Source: UBA1756 sp045132235 (lineage in GTDB: Bacteria; Bacteroidota; Bacteroidia; Bacteroidales; WCHB1-69). Taken from it: a stretch of DNA of 41,735 nt. The stretch covers positions 1-41,735 of the forward strand of contig JBGURX010000053.1 in assembly GCA_045132235.1 (NCBI GenBank), in the 5' to 3' direction. Position numbers and translations under genes: made by a program. Below the pieces are notes generated by a model. It was given only the letters and a program-made list of their open reading frames with translations. It ran no database searches and was not told where the DNA came from. Below, in pieces: positions 41,693-41,735 of this stretch. The first letter of the stretch is position 1, and each line of letters starts with the position of its first letter.

Positions 41693-41735
41693 GCAAAAGG
41701 GAACTATTTATTCAGCGGAATGCTCTGCTGTGTCA

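Noticed and set aside
1..41735. tRNA, rRNA, integrase, complete insertion sequence or replication origin
   Set aside because: None could be recognised on either strand.

Overview
The window looks like a chromosomal segment from a member of the Bacteroidales (Bacteroidota), most likely an uncultured gut or rumen lineage. Three things support this. Almost every real gene has the Bacteroidota housekeeping promoter -7 box (TAnnTTTG) a short way upstream. Three large secreted proteins end in type A sorting domains of the type IX secretion system (T9SS). Several families typical of the phylum are present (DUF2851, DUF5618, BspA-type leucine-rich repeats, a gcvP that is not split into two subunits). 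Genes lie on both strands, with no rRNA, tRNA or CRISPR array that I can see.

Layout. Positions 1-5283: the 5' part of glycine dehydrogenase gcvP (minus), then two T9SS cargo genes facing each other with a clear terminator for each. Positions 5341-6717: Xaa-Pro aminopeptidase (minus). Positions 6730-11930: an AT-richer accessory block, all minus. In transcription order it holds a WYL-domain regulator, a macrodomain-like protein, an overlapping pair resembling a toxin-antitoxin module, a DUF262/DUF1524 protein of the GmrSD type, and a truncated HigA-like antitoxin ending at a GC-rich patch that may be a dispersed repeat. This reads as a small defence or stress island between two housekeeping genes. 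Positions 12067-15504: isoleucyl-tRNA synthetase.

Positions 15580-21950: a second accessory block. It has a Hanks-type kinase with one membrane segment and an extracytoplasmic BspA-type leucine-rich repeat domain, a divergent regulator-like gene, a small protein, a secreted MORN-like protein and an AAA/DUF4143 ATPase. Two plus-strand promoters in this block share an identical 17-base element at nearly the same distance from the -7 box, so they are probably co-regulated. This is the best candidate here for an undescribed signalling circuit.

Positions 22007-26719: nitroreductase (minus), then a probable operon of an orphan FecE-like ABC ATPase, peptidase E and a 760-residue membrane-anchored protein of unknown function. 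Positions 26735-30562: a T9SS protein with four InlB-type repeats and a divergent TPR protein, separated by an intergenic region with a run of nine G. Positions 30566-34120: TrmO and a YitT membrane protein (operon), and an OmpA/TPR lipoprotein. Positions 34178-38332: an RND efflux adaptor and pump. Positions 38341-41735: DUF5618, DUF2851 and an O-antigen ligase family protein.

Family assignments come from recognising motifs by eye; no database search was run. Promoter calls are matches to the Bacteroidota consensus and have not been tested.
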